A stretch of 64,000 nt of DNA from Rhizobium sp. CSW-27 (GCF_018760785.1 NZ_JAHHZO010000007.1:186001-250000); one strand, 5' to 3'; shown: positions 9,286 to 18,753, numbered from the stretch's first letter. Made by a program: numbers and translations. Notes: generated by a model from the sequence alone, not told the origin.

Positions 9286-9687
9286 TCGCGGTTACGGGCG
9301 CAGTCGCCGGCGAGCAGAGGTCTATAAACCCACGCTGACAGCCTGTCGGCGCTGTCGAAATGCACGAGACTTCTGCCCGAATTCGGCAGATGTGTGCATC
9401 GGAAGCTGTCCTGCATAGGCTGTGGGCGTAAGTGCAATCCTGCGTCAAGGGATAGCAAAGATTCTTCGATAGGCAATAAAATTTTGGTTTATACTGAATT
9501 TATATACTGGATTTCGGTCTTTTGTTTTTCGGATACCTAAATGAATTTAATATAAAATAGTAATTGAGAGGGCGCGTCGTGGCGAAGGGGGCGTTGGTGA
9601 ATCCGCGCGCCGACATGACACCTCCGTCGGCGGAACGGTTGTCCATGCTCCGCCGTAAGCCACCGCCACGCGGCTCGTCAGTGCACG
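9286..9687. promoter_or_regulatory. Upstream region of tpsA with an AT-rich core (about 9460-9565)
   Basis: This 402-bp gap separates the response-regulator gene from tpsA, both on the minus strand. Bases about 9460-9565 are strikingly AT-rich compared with the GC-rich surroundings and include several TATA-like and A/T-run stretches, as expected for a promoter or a site bound by a nucleoid protein or regulator. No gene was found here. The 5' leader of tpsA would be about 200-250 bases if transcription starts in the AT-rich core. Exact -35/-10 boxes cannot be assigned with confidence. Confidence 0.45.
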
Positions 9688-10434
9688 CTAGAGGATGTCG
9701 ATCGCCTCGATCAGTCGCAGGCCTGAGCCGCGCACCACCTGGATCGGCAGCGTGGTGCCGGCCTGGCTCGCCTTGAGGCGCAGGCGGGCAAAGGCCACAT
9801 CGAAGCGCCGGCTGCCCGGGTCGGGGGCCGCATCGGCATAGACGTCCAGCACCTGCGCGCGGGAAATCAGGCTGTCCTTGTGCTGCGCCAGAAACTCCAG
9901 CAGCATGCTTTCACGGCCGGAGAGCTCCAGGCTCGCTCCATCCGGTGCCGTCAGTCGGCGCAGCGTGCGATCGAGCGTCCACCTGCCGCGCGGCTGCACC
10001 GGTGGAGCGGCATCCGGTGTGGCGGGACGTGGCGCTGGACCATCATGGCGCATGCGCCGGGCCAGATTGGCTGCCGCCAGCGCCAGTTCCTCGCTGTCCA
10101 CCGGCTTGGTCAGGTAGAGATCGGCGCCCCTGTCATAGCCGCGAAGCCGGTCTTCCCGGGCGTGACGCGCCGTCAGCATGATAATGCCGGTCGGCGCGCC
10201 GACGCCGATGAGATGACGGGCGAGATCGAAACCGCTGACATCGGGCAGATTGACGTCGAGGATCGCGACATCATAGGTGGCAACGGCGAGTGCTTCGTGA
10301 AATTCTGCACCCGACGAGGCCTCGGCGACATCGAAGCCGCGCAGTTGCAGGTATTCCACCAGGCCCTGGCGCAGGTCTTGATCGTCCTCGACAAGAATCA
10401 GGCGAAATCTGTGAAGCTTGTTCATTGCGTCCAT
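9688..10434 (-). CDS. OmpR/PhoB-type response regulator
   Basis: The 248-residue protein has an N-terminal receiver domain (residues about 7-125) with the acidic pair in LVEDDQDL, the phosphoacceptor aspartate in ILDVNLPD, the conserved Thr in MLTAR and the Lys in LTKPVD. The C-terminal part (about 150-245) is a winged-helix DNA-binding domain with the pattern LSGRESMLLEFLAQHKDSLISRAQVLD. It is divergent from a histidine kinase gene whose start is under 100 bp away, so the two probably form one phosphorelay. It is also the gene immediately upstream of tpsA/tpsB on the same strand, which makes that surface system a plausible target (inference). Confidence 0.9.
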   Translation of the reverse strand: MDAMNKLHRFRLILVEDDQDLRQGLVEYLQLRGFDVAEASSGAEFHEALAVATYDVAILDVNLPDVSGFDLARHLIGVGAPTGIIMLTARHAREDRLRGYDRGADLYLTKPVDSEELALAAANLARRMRHDGPAPRPATPDAAPPVQPRGRWTLDRTLRRLTAPDGASLELSGRESMLLEFLAQHKDSLISRAQVLDVYADAAPDPGSRRFDVAFARLRLKASQAGTTLPIQVVRGSGLRLIEAIDIL

Positions 10435-10528
10435 GACACTTTAATCTGCCGCCCGAGCGGTTTCGCACGGCGCCAGCCGGACCATATCTATAACGCGGGT
10501 GTCCAGCACCTTGAAGGCCAGATTCAAG

Positions 10529-12562
10529 ATGATCATCGATCGGATTTTACCGCAGTATCCTCTGCGCGCAGGCTGGCCTCTCGTTGTTCTGCTTCTTGTC
10601 CTTGCTGGCGCGGTACAGCCGGCCGGTGCGGCAGAGCCTCCTTCGCTCAATGGGCATCTTGCGATCCTCATGGATCCGGCAGCGCACCTCACATTTTCCG
10701 ACATCCTTGCGCCGGAACACCAGGCCGGTTTCCGGCCGCTCGCCGGCAAGGGGATCAATCTCGGTTACACGCGCGATGCATTCTGGCTGAAGCTCTCGCT
10801 TCCGGCTGGCAGTGACGTGAAGGGGGCGCTTTCGATCTTTCCGAACTATCTGGATTTCATCGATGTGTATGTGGCGCCGCCGGGTGCGCCGCAGACGCCC
10901 GCATCCTTCACCCGGTTTGCTTTCGGCGACTACAGGCCGCCGCCGCGCGAGGGACCGTCCGCCATTGCACCGACGGTGTTCGTCGATTTCGCCCGCGGCG
11001 AGATCACGACCGTCTATATCCGCATCCATAACGAAGGAACCTCCACGCAGCTCGATCTGCAGCTCGTTGCTGCGGACCGGCTTCCCACCCGCAATATCCT
11101 TGCCGGTCTTGCTCTCGGCTTGTGGTTCGGCGCCATGACAGCGCTGCTGCTGACTCAGCTGGTCTTTGTCTATTTTGATCGCAAGCCGCATTATACTCTA
11201 CTGTTCTTCAGCACCCTTGGCGTCATCCTGATCTATTTTGGCAATCTGGGGTTTAGCCATGCCTTCGTCTTTGCCGGCCAGGGGGCGGCAAACGACGCCT
11301 TCATCGGGGTGAATGCCTGGGCAGGGCTGAGCGCCAGTTCGCTGGCCTATGCGGCCATGCTCAATCTGCGGAATCGGTCGATCTGGCTTTATTGCTGCTA
11401 CCTGGCCGTGGCCGTGTTCGGCCTGCTGGGGTCCGTGTTCGCGCTGGCAAATCAGAACCTGCTGTTCGGCCCCTATGGATCCATCACCGGCGTTCTCGGT
11501 GCTCTGATGACGACGGTTCTGGGTTTCCGGCAGATGAACAGCGAGGGGACGGCCAGCCGCCTCACCGCGATCGCCTTCGCGCTGGTCGGTTTCGGCGCGA
11601 CCGTTGCGATGCTGCAGCGGCTTGGCGTCACCTGGATGCCGGACTGGACCTTCAGTGCCTATGGCATTTCCGTGCTGTTGCAGACCCTGCTTTTGACGGG
11701 CGCCATGGCGGTGCGGCTGCGCGATGCCGAGACGCAGAACAGGAGGATGCAGGAGGAGGCGCTTCAGCATGCCCGTTCGTCCGAACAGATCGCCGCGCGA
11801 CTTGTGGCGGAGCGAACCCATGAGCTGGTGGAGGCGCGCAAGGTGGCGGAAAATGCACTGCAGGCGGAGATGGACTCCCAGCTTCGGCAGGTGCGGTTCC
11901 TGGAGGTTGTCTCGCATCAGTACCGGACACCTCTTGCCTCGATCCGCTCCAACATCGACAGCATCGAACTGTCGCTTGCCGACATGGGCAAGGCCGATCG
12001 GACGCGCATCGAGCGGATTCGTCGCGCCGTTTCCCGGCTGGTGGAAATCCTGGAGATCAATGTGGCGCGCAGCCGTCTGCAGGGGCCTTCCTTCAAGCCC
12101 TCGATGGAGCCGCTTACCGTCGCGGCCGTCGTGACTTCGGCCACGCAGCGCGCCTATGACCTGCTGAACGCCCCGGACATCCGGCTTTCGATTGCAGAAG
12201 ATGCCGCCACGGTTGCGGTTCTGGCGGACAGGGACATGTTGGAACTCGCCATCATCAACCTGCTGGAGAATGCCGCGAAATATGGCGGCAAGACATGTGG
12301 TGCCGCCATCATGCTCTGCCTCGAACGGCGCGGTGCAGCGGCCGTCATCTCCGTCATCGATCAGGGGGTGGGCATCCCCGAGCAGGACCTGCCCCATGTG
12401 CTCGAGAATGCCGTGCGCGGTTCCAATGTCCGCAGCGTTGAAGGTTCGGGGCTTGGTCTGTTTCTCGTTGCAAGGGTCATGACAGTGCATGACGGAACCG
12501 TCGAAATCGAGAGCCACAAGGGCACCACGGTGCGATTGATCCTGCCTCTTACACCTGGCTGA
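10529..12562 (+). CDS. 7TM-type (7TMR-DISM) membrane sensor histidine kinase
   Basis: About 677 residues from ATG 10529 (an in-frame GTG lies at 10499; AAGG at about 10 bases favours the ATG). The order is: signal-like hydrophobic segment ending AGAAEP; periplasmic DISMED2-like domain (about 40-185) with ITTVYIRIHNEG; seven predicted membrane helices (about 190-395); a short coiled coil; HisKA with phosphoacceptor His in VVSHQYRTPL (His463 in this numbering); HATPase_c with the N box NLLENAAKYGG and glycine boxes DQGVGIP and GSGLGLF. 7TMR-DISM periplasmic domains are thought to bind carbohydrate-like ligands. The kinase is divergently paired with the OmpR-type regulator beside it. Confidence 0.88.
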   Translation: MIIDRILPQYPLRAGWPLVVLLLVLAGAVQPAGAAEPPSLNGHLAILMDPAAHLTFSDILAPEHQAGFRPLAGKGINLGYTRDAFWLKLSLPAGSDVKGALSIFPNYLDFIDVYVAPPGAPQTPASFTRFAFGDYRPPPREGPSAIAPTVFVDFARGEITTVYIRIHNEGTSTQLDLQLVAADRLPTRNILAGLALGLWFGAMTALLLTQLVFVYFDRKPHYTLLFFSTLGVILIYFGNLGFSHAFVFAGQGAANDAFIGVNAWAGLSASSLAYAAMLNLRNRSIWLYCCYLAVAVFGLLGSVFALANQNLLFGPYGSITGVLGALMTTVLGFRQMNSEGTASRLTAIAFALVGFGATVAMLQRLGVTWMPDWTFSAYGISVLLQTLLLTGAMAVRLRDAETQNRRMQEEALQHARSSEQIAARLVAERTHELVEARKVAENALQAEMDSQLRQVRFLEVVSHQYRTPLASIRSNIDSIELSLADMGKADRTRIERIRRAVSRLVEILEINVARSRLQGPSFKPSMEPLTVAAVVTSATQRAYDLLNAPDIRLSIAEDAATVAVLADRDMLELAIINLLENAAKYGGKTCGAAIMLCLERRGAAAVISVIDQGVGIPEQDLPHVLENAVRGSNVRSVEGSGLGLFLVARVMTVHDGTVEIESHKGTTVRLILPLTPG

Positions 12563-12848
12563 GACTGCTCATGGTCGTGAAATGGGCCGCAATGTCGCTA
12601 GGTGTTCCGGCGGACATCTGACATCCATTTTCCGGTTCTTTGCAATTGTTACCTGCCGAACACAGGTTTCGTTACGCAGCGTTACGCGATGACGCAAGAG
12701 GTAACCTTGGAAAAATAGCTTACAAGGGCGACATATACTATTATGTCGGCTCGTATGGGTTGCGGAACTTGCTTCTGCTTCAGGTTGATGAGCTCCAATT
12801 GAAGCATTGAATATGCGCACATTCAAAAATAACGGCGGGTTGTGAATA
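12563..12848. promoter_or_regulatory. Intergenic region with a cluster of GTTAC-type half sites
   Basis: The 286-bp gap before the small membrane-protein gene holds GTTACCT at 12648-12654, GTTACGC at 12671-12677 and 12681-12687 (a 10-bp-spaced direct repeat), and the inverted AGGTAAC at 12699-12705. A TATACT that could be a -10 box lies at 12734-12739. This arrangement looks like a regulator-binding region for the downstream gene, but no protein can be assigned. No gene was seen in it. Confidence 0.35.
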
Positions 12849-13220
12849 ATGTCCAGACGCGTCTTACTGCTGCATACCCGGAGCGGTTTACACAGGACGG
12901 GCTATTACGGTTTTAGCTGGATGAGCCTGTTGATTGCGGGGGGACCGGCAATGTGGCGCGGTGATCTGGGGCGTGGTCTCGCCATCTCGATGACGGCTCT
13001 GGTGGCGGGCCTGTGCCTGGTTGTGGCGGGCATGGGGCTTTGGGGCCTGCCGCTCGGCTGGCTCGCCACCGGGGCGATGTGGGGCAGTCTCTACAACAGG
13101 CTCTATACGACGCGGCTGCTGGCCAGAGGCTACCGGCTGGCCGGAACGGAGGAGGAAAACGGCCGCGCAGCCCTTGCGCTCGGCATTGAAGGGACCGGTG
13201 CGGCCACCTGTCTCGGCTGA
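12849..13220 (+). CDS. Small inner-membrane protein of unknown function, DUF2628-like
   Basis: The 123-residue product has the pattern RTGYYGFSWMSLLIAGGPAMWRGD near its N-terminus followed by two hydrophobic stretches (about 47-65 and 67-82) and a polar tail. The motif pair (K/R)xGxYGFSW and (F/W)RGD recalls small DUF2628/HrgC-like membrane proteins of bacteria, whose function is not established. The start ATG is not preceded by a strong Shine-Dalgarno sequence, but the sequence has coding character and follows a promoter-like region. No operon partner is evident. Confidence 0.6.
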   Translation: MSRRVLLLHTRSGLHRTGYYGFSWMSLLIAGGPAMWRGDLGRGLAISMTALVAGLCLVVAGMGLWGLPLGWLATGAMWGSLYNRLYTTRLLARGYRLAGTEEENGRAALALGIEGTGAATCLG

Positions 13221-13335
13221 ACCTTCTCCGCTTGGACCGTGCGGCAGGTTTGGGCGGGCTGGGCCACGGGCGTGCCCGCATGGCTGGTCTGATGGGAACG
13301 ATAAGAAAAGGCGATATGACGAAAGGAGGAGCCTG

Positions 13336-13620
13336 ATGGACAAGGCACATTTCGACCGGCATTCCGACACTGTCGAGGAGGCGATAGGCGATGCCGAAAC
13401 CATGAAGCTGCGCTCGACCCTGGTCCGGGCAATCGAGAGGCATATCCGCGCCCAGGGATGTACCCAGACAGAGGCTGCCCGACGACTGGGCGTTACGCAG
13501 CCGAGGATCTCCGATCTGATGCGCGGCAAGATCCACATGTTCACCCTCGACTCGCTGGTCAAAATGGCTGTTGCCGCAGGCCTGGGTGTGGAAGTGCATC
13601 TGGTGGTTCGCGCTGCGTGA
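13336..13620 (+). CDS. XRE-family helix-turn-helix regulator (HigA2-like), orphan
   Basis: The start ATG at 13336 is preceded by AAAGGAGGA at good spacing, giving a 94-residue protein. Residues about 45-70 form the helix-turn-helix QTEAARRLGVTQPRISDLMRGK, followed by FTLDSLVKMAVAAGLGVEV. This N-terminal extension plus XRE fold matches the HigA2/HTH_37 type antitoxin or transcriptional regulator that usually follows a RelE/HigB-like toxin gene. No toxin reading frame is visible immediately upstream or downstream, so it is either a solitary regulator or the surviving half of a toxin-antitoxin pair. Confidence 0.8.
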   Translation: MDKAHFDRHSDTVEEAIGDAETMKLRSTLVRAIERHIRAQGCTQTEAARRLGVTQPRISDLMRGKIHMFTLDSLVKMAVAAGLGVEVHLVVRAA

Positions 13621-13959
13621 GCGCTGCAGGTGCCCGGGCACCTGGCAGATGTCTCTTGCGGCTTCCCCGCCGTGATGGAAACCGTCGCGGCGGCGCCGAG
13701 TCTCTGCGTGCAGGCACGAGTCTCGTCGGCAAGGCGCTTCCTTTTCGACGGTAAAAGTTCCGATCCCGTCGCCCTTCCGTTCGGTGAAGGAGGCGGATGA
13801 CTGTATCGTCACCAAATCAGACGCCGCGTCACCCCGGAGCCGCAGGTCACTTGTCTAGCGGATGCGGCAGGAGGCGCGGGAGTAAGCCCGCCAGCGCCCG
13901 AAGGTGCGGCAGAGACCGGGCGGTGCGCCCGGCCTCTGCCCGATTGCGCGTCAGGCGGG
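13621..13959. other. Intergenic stretch without a supported gene
   Basis: This 339-bp gap lies between convergent genes (XRE regulator on plus, sugar isomerase-like gene on minus). Open frames here have no start signal or recognisable motif. Its only clear structure is the strong hairpin at 13908-13940, listed separately. Confidence 0.6.
13908..13940 (-). terminator. Strong hairpin downstream of the sugar isomerase-like gene
   Basis: GGCAGAGACCGGGC (13908-13921) pairs with GCCCGGCCTCTGCC (13927-13940) around a 5-base loop, with one mismatch. It starts 19 bases past the stop codon at 13960 on the minus strand, the position of an operon terminator; the following T tract is poor. Confidence 0.5.
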
Positions 13960-14778
13960 TTACTGCGCCAGCCCGAGGTTTGCCAGATAAGCGGCAGAGG
14001 CCTGGATCTGGCTCTTGTCGCGGATCTCGATGATCAGGCGCGGGTTGGAGGTGATGCCGGCAAGGCGGGCGAAGAAGGCGCGCCAGTTGATGTTGCCATG
14101 GCCGAGCGGCCAGTGACGGTCGGCATAGCCGTCGGCATCCTGCAGATGCACATGCTGCAGCAGGTTGCCGGCGTCATGGGCGAAGTAGTCGACCGGGGCC
14201 GCACCGGTGGAACCATGCGCGTAATGCGCGTGACCGGTATCGATCGACAGCGCAAAGGCCGGCGAGTTGAAGCTTTCCACCAGACGGCGGCGCTCGGCGG
14301 GGTCCTTGTCCTCGATGTTTTCCAGCACGAAGACGCAGCCCTGGTCCTCGGCGCGCTTGACGGCGGCATCGAGCGTCTGGTGCGTCATCTCGAACACGCG
14401 CTGGCGTTGATCCGGCCAGTTGTCGAGATTGTTGTGCATCCAGGTCGAATAGGGGCTGTGGATGACGATCTGGGTAATGTCGAGGGCTGCGGCGATATCG
14501 AGCGCCTGCTCCATGCGGCGCGCAACGACGGCGCGCACATCCGGATCGGCGGAGGCGACATTGAGGCCCATGAACGGGCCGTGCATGCCGAGCCGCCCCT
14601 GATGACCGTCGAGAAGCTGCCTTGCACGCTCCACCAGCGGCTGCCAGTCGCCGCAGAGAACTTCGGCCGGAACAAAATCCTGCAGCTCGAGATCGCGCGG
14701 CTTCTCCAGCAGCCAGTCCCGGTTCAGTTCGACGTCCTTCAACGTCATGGCGGCGCCAAGAATGGGCAGTTGAGACAT
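13960..14778 (-). CDS. Sugar phosphate isomerase/epimerase-like TIM-barrel protein
   Basis: The 272-residue protein has the xylose-isomerase-like barrel pattern: a metal-binding Glu in VLENIEDKD, Asp and His in SIDTGHAHYAHG, His in QHVHLQDADGYADRH, and a final Glu in IIEIRDKS. These match the four metal-ligand positions of AP-endonuclease-2/xylose-isomerase-fold epimerases. It is the last gene of a five-gene ABC importer operon (48 bp after the permease). That suggests it acts on the imported compound, so the transporter may carry a sugar derivative or glycoconjugate rather than an ordinary peptide (inference). The substrate cannot be named. Confidence 0.8.
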   Translation of the reverse strand: MSQLPILGAAMTLKDVELNRDWLLEKPRDLELQDFVPAEVLCGDWQPLVERARQLLDGHQGRLGMHGPFMGLNVASADPDVRAVVARRMEQALDIAAALDITQIVIHSPYSTWMHNNLDNWPDQRQRVFEMTHQTLDAAVKRAEDQGCVFVLENIEDKDPAERRRLVESFNSPAFALSIDTGHAHYAHGSTGAAPVDYFAHDAGNLLQHVHLQDADGYADRHWPLGHGNINWRAFFARLAGITSNPRLIIEIRDKSQIQASAAYLANLGLAQ

Positions 14779-14826
14779 GGTATGGTCCTTCTATTGTATC
14801 GAGCAGCATGCTGCGGGGGAGGAAAG

Positions 14827-15726
14827 TCAGGAAAGAGTGGGGTCCAGCCGGTCGCGCAGCCAATCTCCCAGAAGCGAGACGCAGAGCGCGGTGGCGGTGA
14901 TGACGAAGGCCGGCGCCAGCATGATCCATGGGGCCGAGGACAGATATTCACGGCCGAAACCCACCATGTTGCCGAGTGACGTATCCGGCGGCTGGATGCC
15001 GAGCCCGAGGAAGGAGAGGCCGCTTTCGAGCAGGATGATTTCCGGAAAGGCGAGTGTCATCGAGACGATCAGCGTCGAGGCGATGTTGGGCAGGATATGG
15101 CGACCGTAGAGGCGCCAGGGCGAGGCCCCCAACTGATGCACGGCCGCGGCATAGCCATGCATCCGGCCGCTGATCGCAAGGCCGCGGGCAATGCGTGCAT
15201 AACGTTCCCAGGCATGGAATCCGAGCAGGCAGACGAACAGCACCAGCGAATTGCCGAAAAATGCCAGCACCGCCAGCGCCAGCACCAGGAAAGGGATGGC
15301 GGCGGAAAAATCCACAAGTGCCAGAACGGCCTGTTCGACAATACCGCGGAAATGCGCGGCGACGAAACCCAGCGTCACGCCGACCACGGCCCCGATGATG
15401 GTGGCACCGAAGGCAATCAGCAGGCTCATGCGGATCGAGGTGATGAGACGCGACAGCACGTCGCGGCCAAGTTCGTCCGTGCCGAGTATATGGGCCCAGC
15501 TGCCGCCCATGAAGACCGGCAGGCTCAGCCGGTTGCGCAGGTCCATCTGCGTGAAGCGGTAGGGCGAGATCAGGTCGGCAGACACGGCAATCGCCAGCAT
15601 CAGCACGAGCCAGAGGACGGCGATGGTGATCAGGATCGGCATGCGGTTGAGGCGCTCGAGCAGCGACCTGAACCGCGCCAGCAGCGAACCGCCGGCCGCA
15701 ACGGTGGAGGAGATGGTATCGACCAT
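14827..15726 (-). CDS. ABC importer permease, DppC/OppC type
   Basis: The 299-residue membrane protein has a short cytoplasmic N-terminus, a first membrane helix (about 33-53), a periplasmic loop with GTDELGRDVLSRLI, and then five helices. The EAA-type loop reads YAAAVHQLGASPWRLYGRHILPNI, which docks to the ATPases. Size and order match DppC/OppC permeases of nickel/peptide-type importers. It lies 62 bp after its partner permease on the same strand. Confidence 0.88.
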   Translation of the reverse strand: MVDTISSTVAAGGSLLARFRSLLERLNRMPILITIAVLWLVLMLAIAVSADLISPYRFTQMDLRNRLSLPVFMGGSWAHILGTDELGRDVLSRLITSIRMSLLIAFGATIIGAVVGVTLGFVAAHFRGIVEQAVLALVDFSAAIPFLVLALAVLAFFGNSLVLFVCLLGFHAWERYARIARGLAISGRMHGYAAAVHQLGASPWRLYGRHILPNIASTLIVSMTLAFPEIILLESGLSFLGLGIQPPDTSLGNMVGFGREYLSSAPWIMLAPAFVITATALCVSLLGDWLRDRLDPTLS

Positions 15727-15788
15727 GTTCGGGCTCCTTCAGGGACACTTCGGCTGGAGACGGGGCGGGCTTGAAACGGTGAGGGGCA

Positions 15789-16724
15789 TCAGCGGCGCGC
15801 CGGCCTTGCCTGCCCATGCATGCGCGGGTCGACCAGGCCATAGAGCACATCCACGATCATGTTCGCCGCGACCATGGTGATGGCGATCATCAGGACGATG
15901 GCCTGCACGACGCCGAGATCCCGGTTGGCGACCGAGATGACCAGCAGCCGGCCGACGCCCGGCCAGGAAAACACGCTTTCGACGACGACGGCGCCCGCAA
16001 CCAGACCGCCCAGCATGAAGCCGATGATGGTGATGGTCGGAATGGCCGCATTCTGCAGCGCGTGACGCCAGACCACGGCCGACCAGGGCAGGCCCTTGGC
16101 GCTGGCCGTGCGGATATAGGGCTGGCCGAGCACCTCCAGCATGGCGCTGCGGGTGAAGCGCGCCAGAAGCGCTGCGCCGCCGAAGCCCATGGTGGCAATC
16201 GGCAGGATGGCATTCAGCCAGCTGTCCTGCCCGGCAGAAGGCAGCCAGCCGAGATTGACCGAGAAGATCAGCACCAGCAGCATGGCCAGGATGAAGGATG
16301 GAACGGCAAAGCCCGTCACCGCCATCACCATGACGCAGCGGTCGATCAGCGAGTTGCGGTGAAGTGCTGCATAGACACCGGCCGGAACACCGACGACGAG
16401 GTTCACCAGAAAGGCCGGCACGGTCAGTGCCAGCGTCGAGGGAACCCGCTCCAGCACGACCGACAGGACATCGCGGCCATCGCGCATGGAGCGGCCGAGT
16501 TCGCCGCTGAAGATCGCCTCGAAAAACGAGAAATACTGGATCCATAGCGGCTGATCGAGGCCCCAGGCCTTCCGGAAGGCGTCGATGGCCTCCGGCGGCG
16601 CATCGGCGCCCATGATCACCATGGCCGGATCACCCGACATGCGCAGCACGACGAAAACGAAGGTCACGACCATGATGATGCTGACGGCGGCGCGGAGCAA
16701 CCGGGAGAGAAGGTAATGCAGCAT
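15789..16724 (-). CDS. ABC importer permease, DppB/OppB type
   Basis: The start at 16724 (MLHYLLSRLL) overlaps the operon logic exactly: the ATPase stop codon TGA is followed by one base and this ATG. The 311-residue protein has the family pattern of a first helix, a GDPA motif, FSFFEAIFSGELGRSMRDG in the first periplasmic loop, and the coupling loop RTASAKGLPWSAVVWRHALQNA. It forms the membrane channel with the DppC-type permease. Confidence 0.88.
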   Translation of the reverse strand: MLHYLLSRLLRAAVSIIMVVTFVFVVLRMSGDPAMVIMGADAPPEAIDAFRKAWGLDQPLWIQYFSFFEAIFSGELGRSMRDGRDVLSVVLERVPSTLALTVPAFLVNLVVGVPAGVYAALHRNSLIDRCVMVMAVTGFAVPSFILAMLLVLIFSVNLGWLPSAGQDSWLNAILPIATMGFGGAALLARFTRSAMLEVLGQPYIRTASAKGLPWSAVVWRHALQNAAIPTITIIGFMLGGLVAGAVVVESVFSWPGVGRLLVISVANRDLGVVQAIVLMIAITMVAANMIVDVLYGLVDPRMHGQARPARR

Positions 16725-16725
16725 G

Positions 16726-17742
16726 TCAGCAGGTCTCCAGCGAAGCGGGAGCGCGGGCGGCGGCCGCCTCCCCGTGCGCGACGTGACAGGCAACGCGCCG
16801 GCCGTCGCTGCGGCGTGGCTTCAGTTCCGGCGCCTGCGTGCGGCAGGTTGGAGTGGCGACCGGACAACGTGGATGGAAGGCGCAGCCGGTCGGGCGATTG
16901 GCGGGATTGGGCGGATCACCCTGAAGGATGACGCGGGTCGTCGTCTTGCCCGGATGCGGAATGGCCGAGACCAGCGCCTGTGTGTAAGGGTGAGCCGGAT
17001 CGTGCAGCACCGCATCCGGATCGCCTTCCTCGACGATGCGCCCCAGATACATCACCGCGACGCGCTGGCTGATCTGGCGAACGGCCCTCAGATCATGGCT
17101 GACGAACAGCATGCCCATCTTGAGCCGCTCCTGCAGGTCGCCGAGCAGGTTCAGCACCAGCGCCTGGATCGAAACGTCGAGTGCGCTGATCGGCTCGTCG
17201 CAGACGAGAAGCTCCGGATTGGTGACCAGTGCCCGGGCAATCACGGCGCGCTGGCGTTGCCCACCGGAGAGCGATTGCGGGTGCCGGGCGGCGTGATGCG
17301 GCTGCAGACCGACCTCCGCCATCACCGCAGCAACCCGTTCCTCCCGTTCGGCCGCGGTGCCGATGCGGTGGATATCGAGCGGCTCGGCGATCTGCACGCC
17401 GACCGTCAGGCGCCTGTCGAGAGCTGCCAGCGGATCCTGATAAACCATCTGCATGCGGCGGCGAAGATGTGCCCAGGCCGCCGTGCCGCTGCGCGGCATC
17501 GCGCCTCCATCGAACGTCACAGACCCCGTGTCCGTCGGCTCGATGCCCAGCACCAGCCGCGCGGTGGTGGATTTCCCGCAACCGGATTCGCCGACCAGGC
17601 CCAGCGTTTCGCCGCGCGCCACGGTGAGCGAAACCCCATCGACGGCCCGCACGAGGGTGGGCCGCCCCAGCAGCCCACGCCGCACCGTATAGCTGCGTGC
17701 CAGATCACGCGCCTCCAGCAGATCTGCCGTGCCGGCATTCAT
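16726..17742 (-). CDS. ABC importer ATP-binding protein, DppF/OppF type
   Basis: The 338-residue ATPase shows Walker [10 protein letters not shown], signature [15 protein letters not shown], Walker [13 protein letters not shown] and the switch His in FVSHDL. The C-terminal oligopeptide-transporter extension with cysteines ([16 protein letters not shown]) is present; in this family it often binds an iron-sulfur cluster. It overlaps the preceding ATPase gene by 4 bp (ATGA), evidence of translational coupling. Confidence 0.9.
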   Translation of the reverse strand: MNAGTADLLEARDLARSYTVRRGLLGRPTLVRAVDGVSLTVARGETLGLVGESGCGKSTTARLVLGIEPTDTGSVTFDGGAMPRSGTAAWAHLRRRMQMVYQDPLAALDRRLTVGVQIAEPLDIHRIGTAAEREERVAAVMAEVGLQPHHAARHPQSLSGGQRQRAVIARALVTNPELLVCDEPISALDVSIQALVLNLLGDLQERLKMGMLFVSHDLRAVRQISQRVAVMYLGRIVEEGDPDAVLHDPAHPYTQALVSAIPHPGKTTTRVILQGDPPNPANRPTGCAFHPRCPVATPTCRTQAPELKPRRSDGRRVACHVAHGEAAAARAPASLETC

Positions 17743-18749
17743 TGCATGGCCCTTTCGCGCGTGGTTGCCGCATGATGGTGCAACGGCTGGCCTGCCTGGG
17801 CGTATGGCCGCGCATGGATGCAGGCAGCGCTATGATCCTGCGTCAGGGGCAGCGGCACGGGATCCACCTCTGTGCAGCGGCCGGTTGCCGCGCTGCAGCG
17901 GGGCGCGAAGGCACAGCCCTGCGGCATCTGCGCGGCCTCCGGCACGCTGCCGGGAATGGCGACCAGCCGGTGGCGCGCGCCGCTGAGTGGGGGCAGGGCT
18001 CCCATCAGCCCGCGCGTATAGGGGTGGTTCGGATGGGTAAAGATCTGTCCGCTCGGGGCCTCCTCCACGATGCGGCCGGCATACATCACGGCGATGCGCG
18101 AACAGGTTTCCGAGACTACGCCGAGATCATGCGAGATCAGCACCAGCGCCATGCCGGTGTCGCGCCGGAGCGTGGTCAGGAGATCGAGGATCTGTGCCTG
18201 GATGGTCACATCCAGCGCCGTGGTCGGCTCGTCCGCCACCAGAAGCTCCGGCTGGCCGGCCAGCGCCATGGCAATCATCACGCGCTGGTTCTGTCCGCCG
18301 GAAAGCTCGTGCGGATAGGCATTGATGCGGTTCTTCGCATCGGGGATTCCGACCTGATCCATCAGGCGGATGACCTCTGCCTTCGCCCGCTCCCCGGTCA
18401 TGCCGCGATGCAGGCCAAGCGCCTCGCCGATCTGGCGCCCGATACGGTGGACGGGATTGAGGCTTGCCGCCGGATCCTGAAAGATCATGGCGATGCGTCC
18501 GCCGCGCACCGGCTCCAGCCGTGCCTTCGGGGCACCGAGAATCTCGGTGCCATCGATGCGAACGGAGCCGCGTACCGTTGCCAAAGACGGCAGCAGGCCA
18601 AGTGCTGCAAGCCAGGTTATGGACTTGCCGCAACCGGACTCGCCCACCAGCCCGACCGCCTCGCCGCGCTCGACCGCCAGATTGATGCCCCGCAAGGCCG
18701 GCGAGCGGCCGAAGGCGACCGAGAGGTTCTGGATCTCGACGAAGGCCAT
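17739..18749 (-). CDS. ABC importer ATP-binding protein, DppD/OppD type
   Basis: Starting at ATG 18749, 4 bp after the binding-protein gene ends, the 336-residue protein has Walker [10 protein letters not shown], signature [15 protein letters not shown], Walker [13 protein letters not shown] and switch ISHDLGVV, followed by the family cysteine-containing tail ([14 protein letters not shown]). It pairs with the following ATPase to power the importer. Having both ATPase genes before the permease genes differs from the common dppABCDF order but all parts are present. Confidence 0.9.
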   Translation of the reverse strand: MAFVEIQNLSVAFGRSPALRGINLAVERGEAVGLVGESGCGKSITWLAALGLLPSLATVRGSVRIDGTEILGAPKARLEPVRGGRIAMIFQDPAASLNPVHRIGRQIGEALGLHRGMTGERAKAEVIRLMDQVGIPDAKNRINAYPHELSGGQNQRVMIAMALAGQPELLVADEPTTALDVTIQAQILDLLTTLRRDTGMALVLISHDLGVVSETCSRIAVMYAGRIVEEAPSGQIFTHPNHPYTRGLMGALPPLSGARHRLVAIPGSVPEAAQMPQGCAFAPRCSAATGRCTEVDPVPLPLTQDHSAACIHARPYAQAGQPLHHHAATTRERAMQ

Positions 18750-18753
18750 GACC

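Noticed and set aside
12569..12826. Minus-strand 85-codon frame in the gap before the small membrane gene
   Set aside because: No ribosome-binding site, no recognisable motif, and the region has regulatory-looking repeats.
13797..14033. Plus-strand 78-codon frame running into the sugar isomerase gene
   Set aside because: Arg/Gly-rich out-of-frame composition and overlap with the 3' end of a real gene; no start signal.
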